Part shown: in pieces, positions 33,310 to 43,427 of the stretch
Numbering within the stretch: position 1 is the stretch's first letter
Layout of the letters: each line of letters opens with the position of its first letter
NCBI GenBank assembly: GCA_037132135.1
Contig: JBAXPR010000001.1
Coordinates: forward strand, 54,145 to 118,144
Length of the DNA stretch: 64,000 bases
From: BOG-933 sp037132135
Lineage (GTDB): Bacteria; Pseudomonadota; Alphaproteobacteria; Azospirillales; Azospirillaceae
Reading direction: 5' to 3'
Made by a program: the position numbers and the translations under genes
Notes under the pieces: model-generated
Databases searched by the model: none
What the model was told of the DNA's origin: nothing
Seen by the model: only the letters and a program-made list of their open reading frames with translations

Positions 33310-34734
33310 TCAGCACGCCGTCTTGCGATCCTTCAGGAACTGGAAGAATTCGACGCCCTCGCGAAGACGCCGCTTCATCATTTCAGGGCTGCAGATCATC
33401 TCCCAGACGATCGAGCCGATCTTGGAGCCCCGGAAATAGAAGCGCTTGTAGAAGGTCTCGACCGAGTCAAAAATCTCGCTGTGGCTCAGGTGCGGGTAAT
33501 GCAGCGGCGCTATCTGAACGCCGCGCTCGTCGATCAGTTCGGCGTGGGCGGTATCGAGCCAGCCATTCTCGGTCGCTTCCTGATAAAGCCGGGTGCCGGG
33601 ATAGGGCGCGGCCAGCGAAACCTGGACGGTGTGGGGATTGATCTCGGCGGCGTAGCGGATGGTCTCCTCGATGGTCTCCCGGGTCTCGCCGGGCAGGCCG
33701 AGGATGAAGGTGCCGTGAATCTGGATGCCAAGCTCGTGGCAGTCCTTGGTGAACTGCCTGGCCACCTCGATGCGCAGCCCCTTGCGGATGTTGTGCAGAA
33801 TTTGCTGATTGCCGGACTCGTAGCCGACCAGCAGCAGCCTGAGGCCGTTATCCTTCAGCACCTTCAAAGTCTCGCGCGGCACGTTGGCCTTGGCGTTGCA
33901 CGACCACATCACGCCGAGCTTGCCCAGTTTGCGGGCGATTTCCTCGGCCCGGGGCAGATTGTCGGTGAAGGTATCGTCGTCGAAGAAATACTCTTTCACC
34001 TGCGGGAAGGCTTTCTGGCAATAGGCGATCTCGGCGGCGACGTGATCGGCGCTGCGCACCCGGTATTTGTGGCCGCCGACGGTCTGGGGCCACAGGCAGA
34101 AAGTGCAGTGGGACTTGCAGCCACGTCCGGTATAAAAGGAGATATACGGGTGCTTGAGGTAGCCGATGAAGTAATCCTCGATATGGAGATCGCGCTTGTA
34201 GACCTCGGAGACGAAGGGCAACTGATCCATGTCTTCCAGCGTCGCCCGCTCCGGATTGTGGACGACCACACCCTCGGCGTTGCGGAAGCTGAGGCCGTCG
34301 ATGTCCTTGAAGGCCCGACCCTCGGCAACCTCCTTGATCGTGAAATCGAACTCGTTGCGGGCGACAAAATCGATCACCGGCGCGCTCTCCAGGCTGCCCG
34401 CGGGATCGACCGCGACCTTGGCCCCGACCAGACCGACCTTGAGCGCCGGATTCTCCGCCTTCAGCGCCGCCGCGACCTTGACGTCGTTGGCGAACGAGGG
34501 CTGGGAGGTATGCATCACCACCAGTTCATAGTCTTTGGCCAGCGGCAAAATCCGGTCCATGCCGATGCGCGCCGGCGGCGCGTCGATCAGCCGGCTGCCC
34601 GGCACCAGTGCCGCCGGCTGGGCCAGCCAAGTCGGATACCAGAACGACCGGATTTCCCGCCGCGCCTGATAGCGCGAACCGGCGCCACCATCGAAGCCCT
34701 CGAATGACGGCGGCTGGAGAAACAGGGTCTTCAT
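33310..34734 (-). CDS. hpnJ: Hopanoid radical SAM protein HpnJ
   Basis: A 474-residue B12-binding-type radical SAM enzyme involved in adding the cyclitol ether to bacteriohopanetetrol. The start MKTLFLQPPSFEGFDGGAGSR is typical of HpnJ. The iron-sulfur motif C-x3-C-x2-C is seen in GRGCKSHCTFCLWP, with a preceding cobalamin-like N-terminal domain (about 1-160) and the downstream DDDTFTDN and GYESGNQQIL segments. Two adjacent ATG codons (34737 and 34734) exist; the second matches the usual family start. It overlaps the hpnI stop (TGATG), so translation is probably coupled. Confidence 0.92.
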   Translation of the reverse strand: MKTLFLQPPSFEGFDGGAGSRYQARREIRSFWYPTWLAQPAALVPGSRLIDAPPARIGMDRILPLAKDYELVVMHTSQPSFANDVKVAAALKAENPALKVGLVGAKVAVDPAGSLESAPVIDFVARNEFDFTIKEVAEGRAFKDIDGLSFRNAEGVVVHNPERATLEDMDQLPFVSEVYKRDLHIEDYFIGYLKHPYISFYTGRGCKSHCTFCLWPQTVGGHKYRVRSADHVAAEIAYCQKAFPQVKEYFFDDDTFTDNLPRAEEIARKLGKLGVMWSCNAKANVPRETLKVLKDNGLRLLLVGYESGNQQILHNIRKGLRIEVARQFTKDCHELGIQIHGTFILGLPGETRETIEETIRYAAEINPHTVQVSLAAPYPGTRLYQEATENGWLDTAHAELIDERGVQIAPLHYPHLSHSEIFDSVETFYKRFYFRGSKIGSIVWEMICSPEMMKRRLREGVEFFQFLKDRKTAC

Positions 34735-35897
34735 CATCTGCGGAGGTCTCCGTCGCGGGTCAGTTGGCCGTCGGAATCGACGCGGAATGTCTGTGCGCGC
34801 CACGTTACGCCAGTGCCGCAGAAGCTGGCAAGCAGCACGGCGACCGAGAGGAAGTCGCGCAGCGGGATCAGCCAGGGCGGCGAGGACTGAACCTTGAGCG
34901 CGGCATCAAGGACGACGGAGTAACCAACCCGGACCGCGACGACCGCCCCAAAAATCGCCACCGCGAAGGGCGCACCGCCGCTCAGCAGCAGCAGCAGCAC
35001 CGCCGGCAGCAGGGGTTGGGTGATCACCGAAGCGCCATAGCCGAGCGGCTCGATCGAGCGCAGGGTGCGCCCCCAGCGCAATTCGTGGTGCCAGAGGGTG
35101 ATGAAGTCAGGCTCGACAACCTGGGTCTCAATGATGTGCGGCGAGAGCGCCACCGCCAGCCCGAGGTCGCGCACCGCGACGCCGAGGGCGTAATCGTCGG
35201 CCAGTTTGTCGACCAGCGCCTCGAAACCGCCGAGCCGGGCCAGGGTCTGGCGCGACAGGGCCAGGGTGGCGCCAAAGCAGCCCTCCCCGGCTCCAACCCG
35301 CCGCCCGACCAGAACCTGAGGCAAAAAGCCGTGGTTGATGAACATCGCGCCCAGCCGCGACCAGCCTCCGGGCACCGGCCGCCCGGTATAAAGGCAGGTC
35401 ACCAGTCCGACCCCCGGCTCCAGCAGGGTGCCGACCACCGCCTCCAGATACTCGGGCCGCGCCCGCATGTCGCTGTCGCACAGCACCAGCAGGTCGTGGC
35501 GCGCGGCGGCCATCATGTTGATGACATTGCTGATCTTGAGATTGGGGCCGTGGATGCGCTCGCCGATCACCAGCGCGATGTCGGCCGCCGGCAGTTCGGC
35601 CCGGAGCCGCTCGACCACCGCCGCCGCCGGATCGTCGGCCCGGCCGACCCCGAACACCACCTGGACCTCGGGATAATCCTGCGTGCAGAACGAGCGCAGG
35701 TTTTCATAGAGATTGGGCTCGTCGCCGCACAGCGGCTTCAGCACCGTCACCCCCGGCCGCCGCGCCGGCACCGGTGCCGCCTCGGCGGCAAACCGCCGGA
35801 CCAGCAGCGCCGCCACCGCCAAAAAAACCACCCCCGCGAGGGTCGCGGCCACCAGCAGTCCGATCAAGAGCGCGACGACACTCGGCACGAGGGGCAA
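34734..35897 (-). CDS. hpnI: Hopanoid glycosyltransferase HpnI
   Basis: A family-2-like glycosyltransferase of about 387 residues related to ceramide glucosyltransferase. It adds N-acetylglucosamine to bacteriohopanetetrol, the first step towards composite hopanoids. Hydrophobic segments are at the N-terminus (about 5-33) and near the C-terminus (about 296-365). The catalytic pattern is kept: VLKPLCGDEPNLYENL, the metal-binding D-x-D type segment LCDSDMRA, and the late R-W motif (HHELRWGRTLR). The start is uncertain: TTG 35897 and GTG 35888 are the closest candidates and neither has a clear ribosome site. hpnK is not adjacent in this window. Confidence 0.9.
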   Translation of the reverse strand: MPLVPSVVALLIGLLVAATLAGVVFLAVAALLVRRFAAEAAPVPARRPGVTVLKPLCGDEPNLYENLRSFCTQDYPEVQVVFGVGRADDPAAAVVERLRAELPAADIALVIGERIHGPNLKISNVINMMAAARHDLLVLCDSDMRARPEYLEAVVGTLLEPGVGLVTCLYTGRPVPGGWSRLGAMFINHGFLPQVLVGRRVGAGEGCFGATLALSRQTLARLGGFEALVDKLADDYALGVAVRDLGLAVALSPHIIETQVVEPDFITLWHHELRWGRTLRSIEPLGYGASVITQPLLPAVLLLLLSGGAPFAVAIFGAVVAVRVGYSVVLDAALKVQSSPPWLIPLRDFLSVAVLLASFCGTGVTWRAQTFRVDSDGQLTRDGDLRR

Positions 35898-36075
35898 CCC
35901 GGTCTGATTACAAGGCGACGTGGAGTCACAATGCCGCAGCGCGGGGAGGCGGTCAAGTCAGGGCGAAAGAGCATCCCCGAAGCCCCCGCGGGACGACCGG
36001 GCCGGACTCGAAGCCCCCTGGGCAAACGGCGGGACGGCTCAGGCTTGATGATGTATCGCCGACGACGCGGCCGGC

Positions 36076-36106
36076 AAAAAAAGGGGAGGCGCCGCCCGGC
36101 GCCTCC
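36076..36106 (-). terminator. Intrinsic terminator of ffh-rplS operon
   Basis: On the minus strand a perfect nine-base-pair stem (GGAGGCGCC/GGCGCCTCC; 36098-36106 with 36085-36093) with a four-base loop is followed by a run of seven T (36082-36076). It is 50 bp downstream of the rplS stop. Confidence 0.9.
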
Positions 36107-36152
36107 GCCTCTCCAACCTCCGGACCCGACCAACCCCAGGGAGCGGTTACAC

Positions 36153-36536
36153 TCAGGCTTGCTTGGCCATGCCGCGGCCGGTGGTGCGTTCGGTGATCCG
36201 GGCAGACTTGCCGCGCAGGTTGCGCAGGTAATAGAGCTTGGCCCGGCGGACGTCGCCCTTGCGCACCAGTTCGATGCTGTCGATGCGCGGGCTGTAGAGC
36301 GGGAAGACGCGCTCGACGCCTTCACCATAGCTGATCTTGCGCACGGTGAACGACGAGTTGAGGTCGGCGCTCCGGCGGGCAATGCAGACGCCTTCATAGG
36401 CCTGGATGCGCTCGCGGGTACCCTCGATGACCTTGACGTTGACGCGGACGGTGTCGCCCGGAGAAAATTCGGGGATCGTCTTGCCTTCGGTCAGCTTTTC
36501 GATCTGGGCCTGATTGAACTTTTGCAGCAAATTCAT
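36153..36536 (-). CDS. rplS: 50S ribosomal protein L19
   Basis: A 127-residue ribosomal protein that sits at the interface of the large and small subunits. The IPEFSPGDTVRVNVKVIEG start region, IQAYEGVCIARR, and the SYGEGVERVFPLYSPRID and KLYYLRNLRGKSARI segments are characteristic. It overlaps the trmD stop by four bases (ATGA), the usual operon organisation, and is followed by the operon terminator. Confidence 0.97.
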   Translation of the reverse strand: MNLLQKFNQAQIEKLTEGKTIPEFSPGDTVRVNVKVIEGTRERIQAYEGVCIARRSADLNSSFTVRKISYGEGVERVFPLYSPRIDSIELVRKGDVRRAKLYYLRNLRGKSARITERTTGRGMAKQA

Positions 36537-37360
36537 GACACCTGTCCTTCACCCGTCTCGGCGGACTGCCCGTCCGCCAGCCTGTTCTTCCGTCGCCGGC
36601 GGCGTCTGGCCGCCAGCGCATTCCACTCGGCCTCGTGGGCCTCGGCGTAGGGCCGCCACAGATCGGGCCGTCTGGCCCGGGTGACCGCTTCCGCCTCGGC
36701 CAAACGCCAGGCCCTGACCTTTTCGTGGTGCCCGGAGAGCAAGACCTCCGGCACCGCCCGCGCCACCCCCTGACCATCGGTCCAGACGGCGGGGCGGGTA
36801 TAATGGGGATACTCCAGCAATCCCCCTTCAAAACTCTCCTCGCCGGCGGTGCCAGCGTTGCCCATCACCCCGGGCAGCAAGCGCACGCAGGCGTCGATCA
36901 GCGCCAGCGCCGCCGGCTCACCGCCCGACAGCACGAAGTCGCCGAGGCTGACCTCTTCGAGGGCGTGAGCTTCGAGCAGTCGCTCGTCCACCCCCTCGTA
37001 GCGACCGCAAAGCAGGGTCAGCCCCGGCCCCGCCGCCAAGTCGCGCACCAGCGCCTGATCCAAAAGACGGCCACGGGGCGAAAGATAGAGCGCCCGTCCC
37101 CGCCCCGACGCCCCCGGCGCGCCGGCCACCGCCGTCAGCGCCGCGTCGAGAACATCCGGACGCATCACCATCCCCGGCCCGCCCCCGAAGGGCGTGTCGT
37201 CGACGGAGCGGTGTTTATCGCGCGCAAAAGCCCGGATGTCCACCGTTTCCAACGCCCAAACGCCGTTTTCCAGCGCCTTTCCGGCCAGACTGACCCCGAG
37301 CGGCCCCGGAAACATCTCCGGGAACAGGGTCAGCACCCGCGCCATCCACGCCATACTCAC
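36533..37360 (-). CDS. trmD: tRNA (guanine-37-N1)-methyltransferase
   Basis: A 275-residue enzyme that methylates G37 in tRNAs reading CUN, CCN and CGG codons, preventing frameshifting. Trefoil-knot landmarks are FPEMFPGPLG, the DDTPFGGGPGMVM loop, LLCGRYEGVDERL, and SLGDFVLSGGEPAAL. It starts at GTG 37360, overlapping the rimM stop (GTGA); an in-frame ATG at 37354 is an alternative. The C-terminal tail is longer than in E. coli and ends in a basic cluster (RRRRRRKNR). The tRNA-Pro(CGG) at 61.7 kb is one expected substrate. Confidence 0.96.
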   Translation of the reverse strand: MSMAWMARVLTLFPEMFPGPLGVSLAGKALENGVWALETVDIRAFARDKHRSVDDTPFGGGPGMVMRPDVLDAALTAVAGAPGASGRGRALYLSPRGRLLDQALVRDLAAGPGLTLLCGRYEGVDERLLEAHALEEVSLGDFVLSGGEPAALALIDACVRLLPGVMGNAGTAGEESFEGGLLEYPHYTRPAVWTDGQGVARAVPEVLLSGHHEKVRAWRLAEAEAVTRARRPDLWRPYAEAHEAEWNALAARRRRRRKNRLADGQSAETGEGQVS

Positions 37361-37911
37361 AACCCGCCCGCCTCCGGCGGTTGCCGCAGAAAATCCGGGG
37401 ACGGCGCCACCACCACCTCGTCCGGCGGCTCCACCACCAGACGCCCCCCGGCCAGATCCACCACCGGCACCACCGCCAGGGAAAACGGCACCATCTCGGT
37501 CTGCCCATCGGGCAAGGCCAGTTCCAGCATCGTGCCGGCGCCGAAATCATGCACCGCCAGCACCACGCCGAGGCTCCCGCCGTCCCCGGCCCGCTCGGCC
37601 CGAAGCCCGATCAGGTCGGTGTGGTAGAACTCGCCCTCCTCCGGCTCAGGCAGCAACCCGCGGTCGATATAAAGGCCGACACCCTTGAGCGTCTCCGCAG
37701 CCTCGCGAGTCTCGATCCCCTCGACCCGCGCCACCCACAGCCCCTTGGCGGCCGACTGCAGCCGGAGGACGAACTTCCGCCGTCCGGCCTCGTCCTCGAC
37801 CGGACCGTAGGCGGCCACCGCCGCCGGATCCGCCGTGAAGCTCTTCAGCCGCACCAGACCGCGCACGCCGTGAACGCCGACGATCTCACCGACCCGGACC
37901 CGCGCCGCCAT
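37357..37911 (-). CDS. rimM: 16S rRNA processing/maturation protein RimM
   Basis: A 184-residue maturation factor of the 30S subunit head that binds S19. The N-terminal VGEIVGVHGVRGLVRLKSF strand and the PRC-barrel-type C-terminal half (EFYHTDLIGL, LELALPDGQTEMVPF) match the family. It lies six bases after rpsP and overlaps trmD. Confidence 0.96.
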   Translation of the reverse strand: MAARVRVGEIVGVHGVRGLVRLKSFTADPAAVAAYGPVEDEAGRRKFVLRLQSAAKGLWVARVEGIETREAAETLKGVGLYIDRGLLPEPEEGEFYHTDLIGLRAERAGDGGSLGVVLAVHDFGAGTMLELALPDGQTEMVPFSLAVVPVVDLAGGRLVVEPPDEVVVAPSPDFLRQPPEAGGL

Positions 37912-37917
37912 CGCGGC

Positions 37918-38271
37918 CTAGCCCGCGGCCTTGGCCGCCAGTGCCGCTTCCTGCTTCGCCCGCTCCTGCGCCTTGGCCTTCGGCGCGGACTGCTTCGGCG
38001 TCTCCTTGACCTCGGCCTTGGCGATCAGGTCGGCGCGGCCGAAGAACAGCGCGACGCGGTCGGTCGGCTGAGCCCCGACGCCCAGCCAGTGCTTGGCGCG
38101 CTCGGCGCTGATCTGGATGCGCTGGGGATGGTCCTTTTCCAGCATCGGGTTGTAGGTGCCGATCTTCTCGATGAACCGGCCGTCGCGGGGCGAGCGGGCG
38201 TCGGCAACGACGATGCTGTAGAACGGGCGCTTCTTGGCGCCGCCACGGGCCAACCTGATCTTCAGAGACAT
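37918..38271 (-). CDS. rpsP: 30S ribosomal protein S16
   Basis: A 117-residue S16 with the typical start SLKIRLARGGAKKRPFYSIVVADAR and the ERAKHWLGVGAQPTDRVA motif. The C-terminus is an Ala/Lys/Glu-rich extension (about 85-117), common in this lineage. First of the ribosomal genes after the VOC gene in the ffh operon. Confidence 0.97.
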   Translation of the reverse strand: MSLKIRLARGGAKKRPFYSIVVADARSPRDGRFIEKIGTYNPMLEKDHPQRIQISAERAKHWLGVGAQPTDRVALFFGRADLIAKAEVKETPKQSAPKAKAQERAKQEAALAAKAAG

Positions 38272-38316
38272 GCGTTTCGTGCTTTCCTTGGTTGAGTTGG
38301 GTATCGAAAAAAGAGG

Positions 38317-38712
38317 TCAAACGAAAGGCTTGTGACAGACCGCCTCGATCCGGTTGCCGTCGGGATCGACGACAAAGGCGGCGTAATAGTCGGGGTGATA
38401 GTGGGGGCGGACACCTGGGCCGCCATTATCCCGGCCGCCCGCGGCCATTGCCGCCCGATAGAAGGCATCGACCGCCGCCCGGTCCCGCGCCACGAAGGCG
38501 ATGTGGACCCCCGGTGCCGGCTGCGAATACCCCTCGGGCGCGTCGGGCGAGGGCTCGGGCACCCCGATCCAGAAATTGGGATGGCCGTCGCCATAACCGA
38601 CCACGGCGTCGAACTCCATCACCCGGCGGTAGCCCAGCGGCGTCAGCGCGGCGTCGTAAAACGCGCGGGCGCGCTCAAAATCGGTGATGCCGATCGAGAT
38701 ATGGTCGATCAT
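38317..38712 (-). CDS. VOC family (glyoxalase/dioxygenase fold) protein
   Basis: A 131-residue single-module vicinal-oxygen-chelate protein beginning MIDHISIGITDFERARAFYDAAL, with the paired beta-alpha-beta-beta-beta units expected. Candidate metal ligands are His4, the Glu at the end of the first module or its equivalent, His in PGVHIAFVA, and Glu in NRIEAVCH. Substrates of such proteins vary widely (glyoxalase, bleomycin resistance, extradiol dioxygenase), so I give no function. It sits between ffh (3 bp gap) and rpsP (45 bp gap), an unusual passenger in a highly conserved operon. Confidence 0.88.
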   Translation of the reverse strand: MIDHISIGITDFERARAFYDAALTPLGYRRVMEFDAVVGYGDGHPNFWIGVPEPSPDAPEGYSQPAPGVHIAFVARDRAAVDAFYRAAMAAGGRDNGGPGVRPHYHPDYYAAFVVDPDGNRIEAVCHKPFV

Positions 38713-38715
38713 CGG

Positions 38716-40080
38716 TCAGCGGCCTCCCAGCCCACGGGGCAGCAGCGCCGACAGACCCTGGCGCGCGATCCCCTTCTGACCGAGTTTCTTCATCTTCTTC
38801 ATCATCCCCTGCATGTCCTGATACTGCTTGAGCAGGCGGTTGACGTCCTGGACCGTGACCCCGGAGCCGGCGGCGATGCGGCGCCGGCGCGAGCCGTTGA
38901 GCAGCCGGATGTCGAGACGCTCGGCCTTGGTCATCGAGGTGATGATCGCTTCCTGGCGCTTCAGCATCTTCTCGTCGATATTGGCTTCCTTCAACTGGGA
39001 CTTGATCTTGCCCACGCCCGGCAGCAGGCCCATGATCCCCGACATGCCGCCCATCTTGCGAATCTGCCGGAACTGGGCCGCCATGTCGTCGAGGCTGAAA
39101 TTGCCGGCCTGCATCTTGGCCGCCAGCCTTTCCGCATCTTCCTGATTGATCGTCTCGGCGGCCTTCTCGACCAAGCTGACGACGTCGCCCATGCCGAGAA
39201 TGCGCCCGGCGATGCGGTCGGGATGGAAATCCTCCAGGGCATCGATCTTTTCGCCGACACCCAGCAACTTGATCGGCTTGCCGGTGATCTGGCGCATCGA
39301 GAGCGCGGCGCCGCCGCGGGCGTCGCCATCGATCCGGGTCAGCACGATGCCGGTCAGCCCGACCCGCTGTTCGAAATTGGTCGCGACCGTCACCGCGTCC
39401 TGGCCGGTCATGGCATCGACCACCAGCAGAGTCTCGACCGGCTTGGCAACGTCGCGTACCGCCGCGACCTCGGCCATCAACTCCTCGTCGATGGCAAGGC
39501 GGCCGGCGGTGTCGAGCAGCACCACGTCGTAGCCTTCGAGCCGCCCGGTCTGGAGGGCGCGGCGCGCGATCTCCACCGGTTGCTGACCGGCCACCACCGC
39601 CAGGGTGGCCACCCCGATCTGTTCGCCCAGCACCTTCAACTGTTCCTGCGCCGCCGGGCGCCGGACGTCGAGGGACGCCATCAATACCTTCTTACGCTCG
39701 CGGGTCTTGAGCCGCAGCGCGATCTTGGCCGTGGTGGTGGTCTTGCCCGAACCCTGCAGACCGACCATCAGGATCGGCACCGGCGGCACGGCATTGAGGT
39801 TGACGCCCTCACTGGCCCCACCCAGCATCTCCACAAGGTGATCGTGGACGATCTTGATCACCATCTGGCCCGGAGTCACCGAGCGCAGCACCTCGGCCCC
39901 GACCGCCCGCTCGCGCACGCCACTGATGAAGGTCTTGACCACCGGCAGGGCGACGTCGGCCTCAAGCAGGGCGATCCGCACCTCGCGCAGCACGGCATTG
40001 ACGTCGTCTTCCGAAAGCGCCCCGCGCTTGCGCAGGCGATCGAAAATCTCCCCCAGGCGTCCGGTCAAGCCCTCGAACAT
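38716..40080 (-). CDS. ffh: Signal recognition particle protein Ffh
   Basis: A 454-residue SRP GTPase with N, G and M domains. It binds signal sequences of nascent membrane proteins together with 4.5S RNA and delivers the ribosome to FtsY. Motifs: P-loop GLQGSGKTTTTAKI, DVRRPAAQEQL, DTAGRLAIDEEL, TRIDGDARGGAAL, and the methionine-rich M domain (KYQDMQGMMKKMKKL-like region). Start ATG 40080 gives a normal-length N domain. It heads a six-gene minus-strand operon with rpsP, rimM, trmD and rplS. Confidence 0.97.
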   Translation of the reverse strand: MFEGLTGRLGEIFDRLRKRGALSEDDVNAVLREVRIALLEADVALPVVKTFISGVRERAVGAEVLRSVTPGQMVIKIVHDHLVEMLGGASEGVNLNAVPPVPILMVGLQGSGKTTTTAKIALRLKTRERKKVLMASLDVRRPAAQEQLKVLGEQIGVATLAVVAGQQPVEIARRALQTGRLEGYDVVLLDTAGRLAIDEELMAEVAAVRDVAKPVETLLVVDAMTGQDAVTVATNFEQRVGLTGIVLTRIDGDARGGAALSMRQITGKPIKLLGVGEKIDALEDFHPDRIAGRILGMGDVVSLVEKAAETINQEDAERLAAKMQAGNFSLDDMAAQFRQIRKMGGMSGIMGLLPGVGKIKSQLKEANIDEKMLKRQEAIITSMTKAERLDIRLLNGSRRRRIAAGSGVTVQDVNRLLKQYQDMQGMMKKMKKLGQKGIARQGLSALLPRGLGGR

Positions 40081-40107
40081 GCGCGACCCGTATCCCCATG
40101 CCCAACG

Positions 40108-40142
40108 AAAAAGCGCCAGTGCGCGACACTCGCGGACTGGCG
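40108..40142 (-). terminator. Hairpin with U-run in ffh leader
   Basis: On the minus strand CGCCAGT-x-CGCG, a five-base loop and the complementary arm (40136-40142 with 40114-40120, inner 40131-40134 with 40122-40125) are followed by C and TTTTT (40112-40108). It looks like an intrinsic terminator. It is about 30 bp before the ffh start and 70 bases or less after a promoter-like sequence, so it is either the terminator of the upstream GNAT gene or an attenuator in the ffh leader. Confidence 0.65.
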
Positions 40143-40179
40143 AAGAGAAGCCGGTTGTCCCGGCTCCGAATTCTGCCCG

Positions 40180-40209
40180 ACCTTAAGACGAAGCCGGGGT
40201 CACTGTCAA
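40180..40209 (-). promoter_or_regulatory. Promoter candidate of ffh operon
   Basis: On the minus strand a perfect TTGACA (40209-40204) and TAAGGT (40185-40180) with an 18-base spacer; TTAAGG with 17 is an alternative reading. The start would be near 40173, giving a leader of about 90 bases that contains the terminator-like hairpin. Confidence 0.5.
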
Positions 40210-40250
40210 CCGCTCCGGAACCTGGGCCTCAAACGCCCCGGCCCCCGGCG

Positions 40251-40826
40251 TCAATGCATCGTCCGGCTGTTCGGAAAGGGAAAGCCGGTGAAGACCGAGG
40301 CAATGAGGGCGGCGCCCTCTTCGAAGGCTTCGGTGATCAGGCTGACCTGGTCGGCCTGCTGAAGATTGATCGAGACTCCGACCTCGCCGGAATCGACCAC
40401 CCGCGCCTGCGAGAATTTGCGCGCCAGCGACTGCATCGCCCGGTTTTCCAGCAGGCAGATCAAGTTGACCTGGCGGATGCCGCGGTTGCGCGCCACGGTC
40501 AGCACCCGGGCCATCAGGGCGCTGCCGACGCCCCGTCCCTGATAGGCACGCTCGACGCTGAAGGCCATTTCGGCATGGCTGGGAAAGAGATCGCCGGCGG
40601 TGCGCAACTCGGCGCCGCCCCGGAGTTCACCATCGACGAAGTAGCCGATGACGATGGTGTCGTGCCAGTCCAGCCGGAGGCAATGCTGCTCGATCACCGC
40701 GTCGCCGACCGAACCGCCGAAGCGCAGGTGACGGTCGACCGAAGTCAGGCGCAGCAAATGCGCGCGATAGCGGGACATCTCGGTCGGCAGCAGGATTCGA
40801 ATGGCGTTCATGGCGTTGCTCTTCAT
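40251..40826 (-). CDS. GNAT family N-acetyltransferase
   Basis: About 191 residues from ATG 40826 (ATG 40811 with an AAGAG site and ATG 40925 are alternatives). The acetyl-CoA binding motif A is visible as the Glu-rich strand then RAYQGRGVGSALMARVLTVARNRG, with a preceding GGAELRT and SHAEMAFSVE strand and a later INLICLLENRAMQSLARKF segment. The substrate cannot be predicted. The gene is divergent from uup and precedes ffh on the same strand. Confidence 0.85.
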   Translation of the reverse strand: MKSNAMNAIRILLPTEMSRYRAHLLRLTSVDRHLRFGGSVGDAVIEQHCLRLDWHDTIVIGYFVDGELRGGAELRTAGDLFPSHAEMAFSVERAYQGRGVGSALMARVLTVARNRGIRQVNLICLLENRAMQSLARKFSQARVVDSGEVGVSINLQQADQVSLITEAFEEGAALIASVFTGFPFPNSRTMH

Positions 40827-41192
40827 GGCGGAGGACCCGCCTGATCCGACCGTCACCGATCCCGGCCGTACTGACCACTGCGATTTCTGCAACGCAGTAA
40901 AAACGCCGAAATCGGCCGCCCTCATGGGCTCTTTGTTGCGGATAAGCCCGGCGCGGCGTAATTGACCGTCATCGCCGCCCCGCGGTGGCGGGGCCACCGC
41001 CGCCGGCCTCGGCTTCATTGACTCAGGCCCGCCCGGCGGCCAATGATGGTGGCGGAGGGAGGAAGGACGGTCGGCCCTCGTCATCGGTTGCCTGTGCCTG
41101 AGCGCGCACGCTGCCCGATACCGTCGGTTTTGCGCCCGAACTCCCCCGGACCGCGATCATTGTCGCGCCGGTTAACCTTGTCCTTTGAGCCC
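40827..41192. other. Divergent intergenic region, 366 bp
   Basis: The region between the GNAT gene and the ABC-F gene. Reading frames extend into it from both genes, but without ribosome sites. I see no RNA gene or clear repeat; it probably holds the promoters of both genes. Confidence 0.45.
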
Positions 41193-43007
<1,815 letters not shown>

Positions 43008-43023
43008 CGCCCCGCCCTTTCTC

Positions 43024-43051
43024 TTGACCCTTCCGGTATTTAGCGTAGGGT
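43024..43051 (+). promoter_or_regulatory. Promoter of small exported protein genes
   Basis: TTGACC (43024-43029) and TAGGGT (43046-43051) with a 16-base spacer; the start would be near 43058, about 35 bases before ATG 43095. The boxes closely resemble those of the glycine operon and of ispB. Confidence 0.55.
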
Positions 43052-43094
43052 CGACGCCATCCGACAGCCCGCACCCCCGAGGGAGGATTCGCCG

Positions 43095-43385
43095 ATGAAA
43101 CGGTTTCTCGTCGCCCTGGTTCTGGTGATCGCCTTCGCTCTGCCGACGGCCAGGACGGCCGAAGCGGCACCGCTGATGCGTAACGTTCTGCAATCCTGCG
43201 CCTTTGGTGCCGGCGTCTTCGCCGCCACCACCTATTATGGCCTGACCCCGGCGCTGGCCACCGGCGCCTTCACGCTGCCGGTGACCGAAGCGGTCGCGGC
43301 CAACGCCATCATCGGCTGCGGCATCGGCGTTGCCGGCGCCGCGACCTCGAGCGTGGTCGGCTGGATTTACGACCTTATCTTCTAG
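43095..43385 (+). CDS. Small exported membrane protein, paralogue A
   Basis: A 96-residue protein with a strong GAGGGAGG site. It has a cleavable signal peptide (KRFLVALVLVIAFALPTARTAEAAP, cut near residue 24) and a mature part of about 70 residues with two Gly/Ala-rich hydrophobic segments. It aligns with the next gene: both share S/R-x-C-x-FGA, a TLP segment, N-x-I-x-GCG-x-G, and a terminal YD. The two Cys residues (QSCAFGA and GCGIG) are conserved in both. No family is recognised. The pair may form a small envelope protein complex. Confidence 0.75.
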   Translation: MKRFLVALVLVIAFALPTARTAEAAPLMRNVLQSCAFGAGVFAATTYYGLTPALATGAFTLPVTEAVAANAIIGCGIGVAGAATSSVVGWIYDLIF

Positions 43386-43427
43386 GCGACCGCCGTTCGA
43401 TCGTCCTGCCGTTCCGGGAGACCCGTG

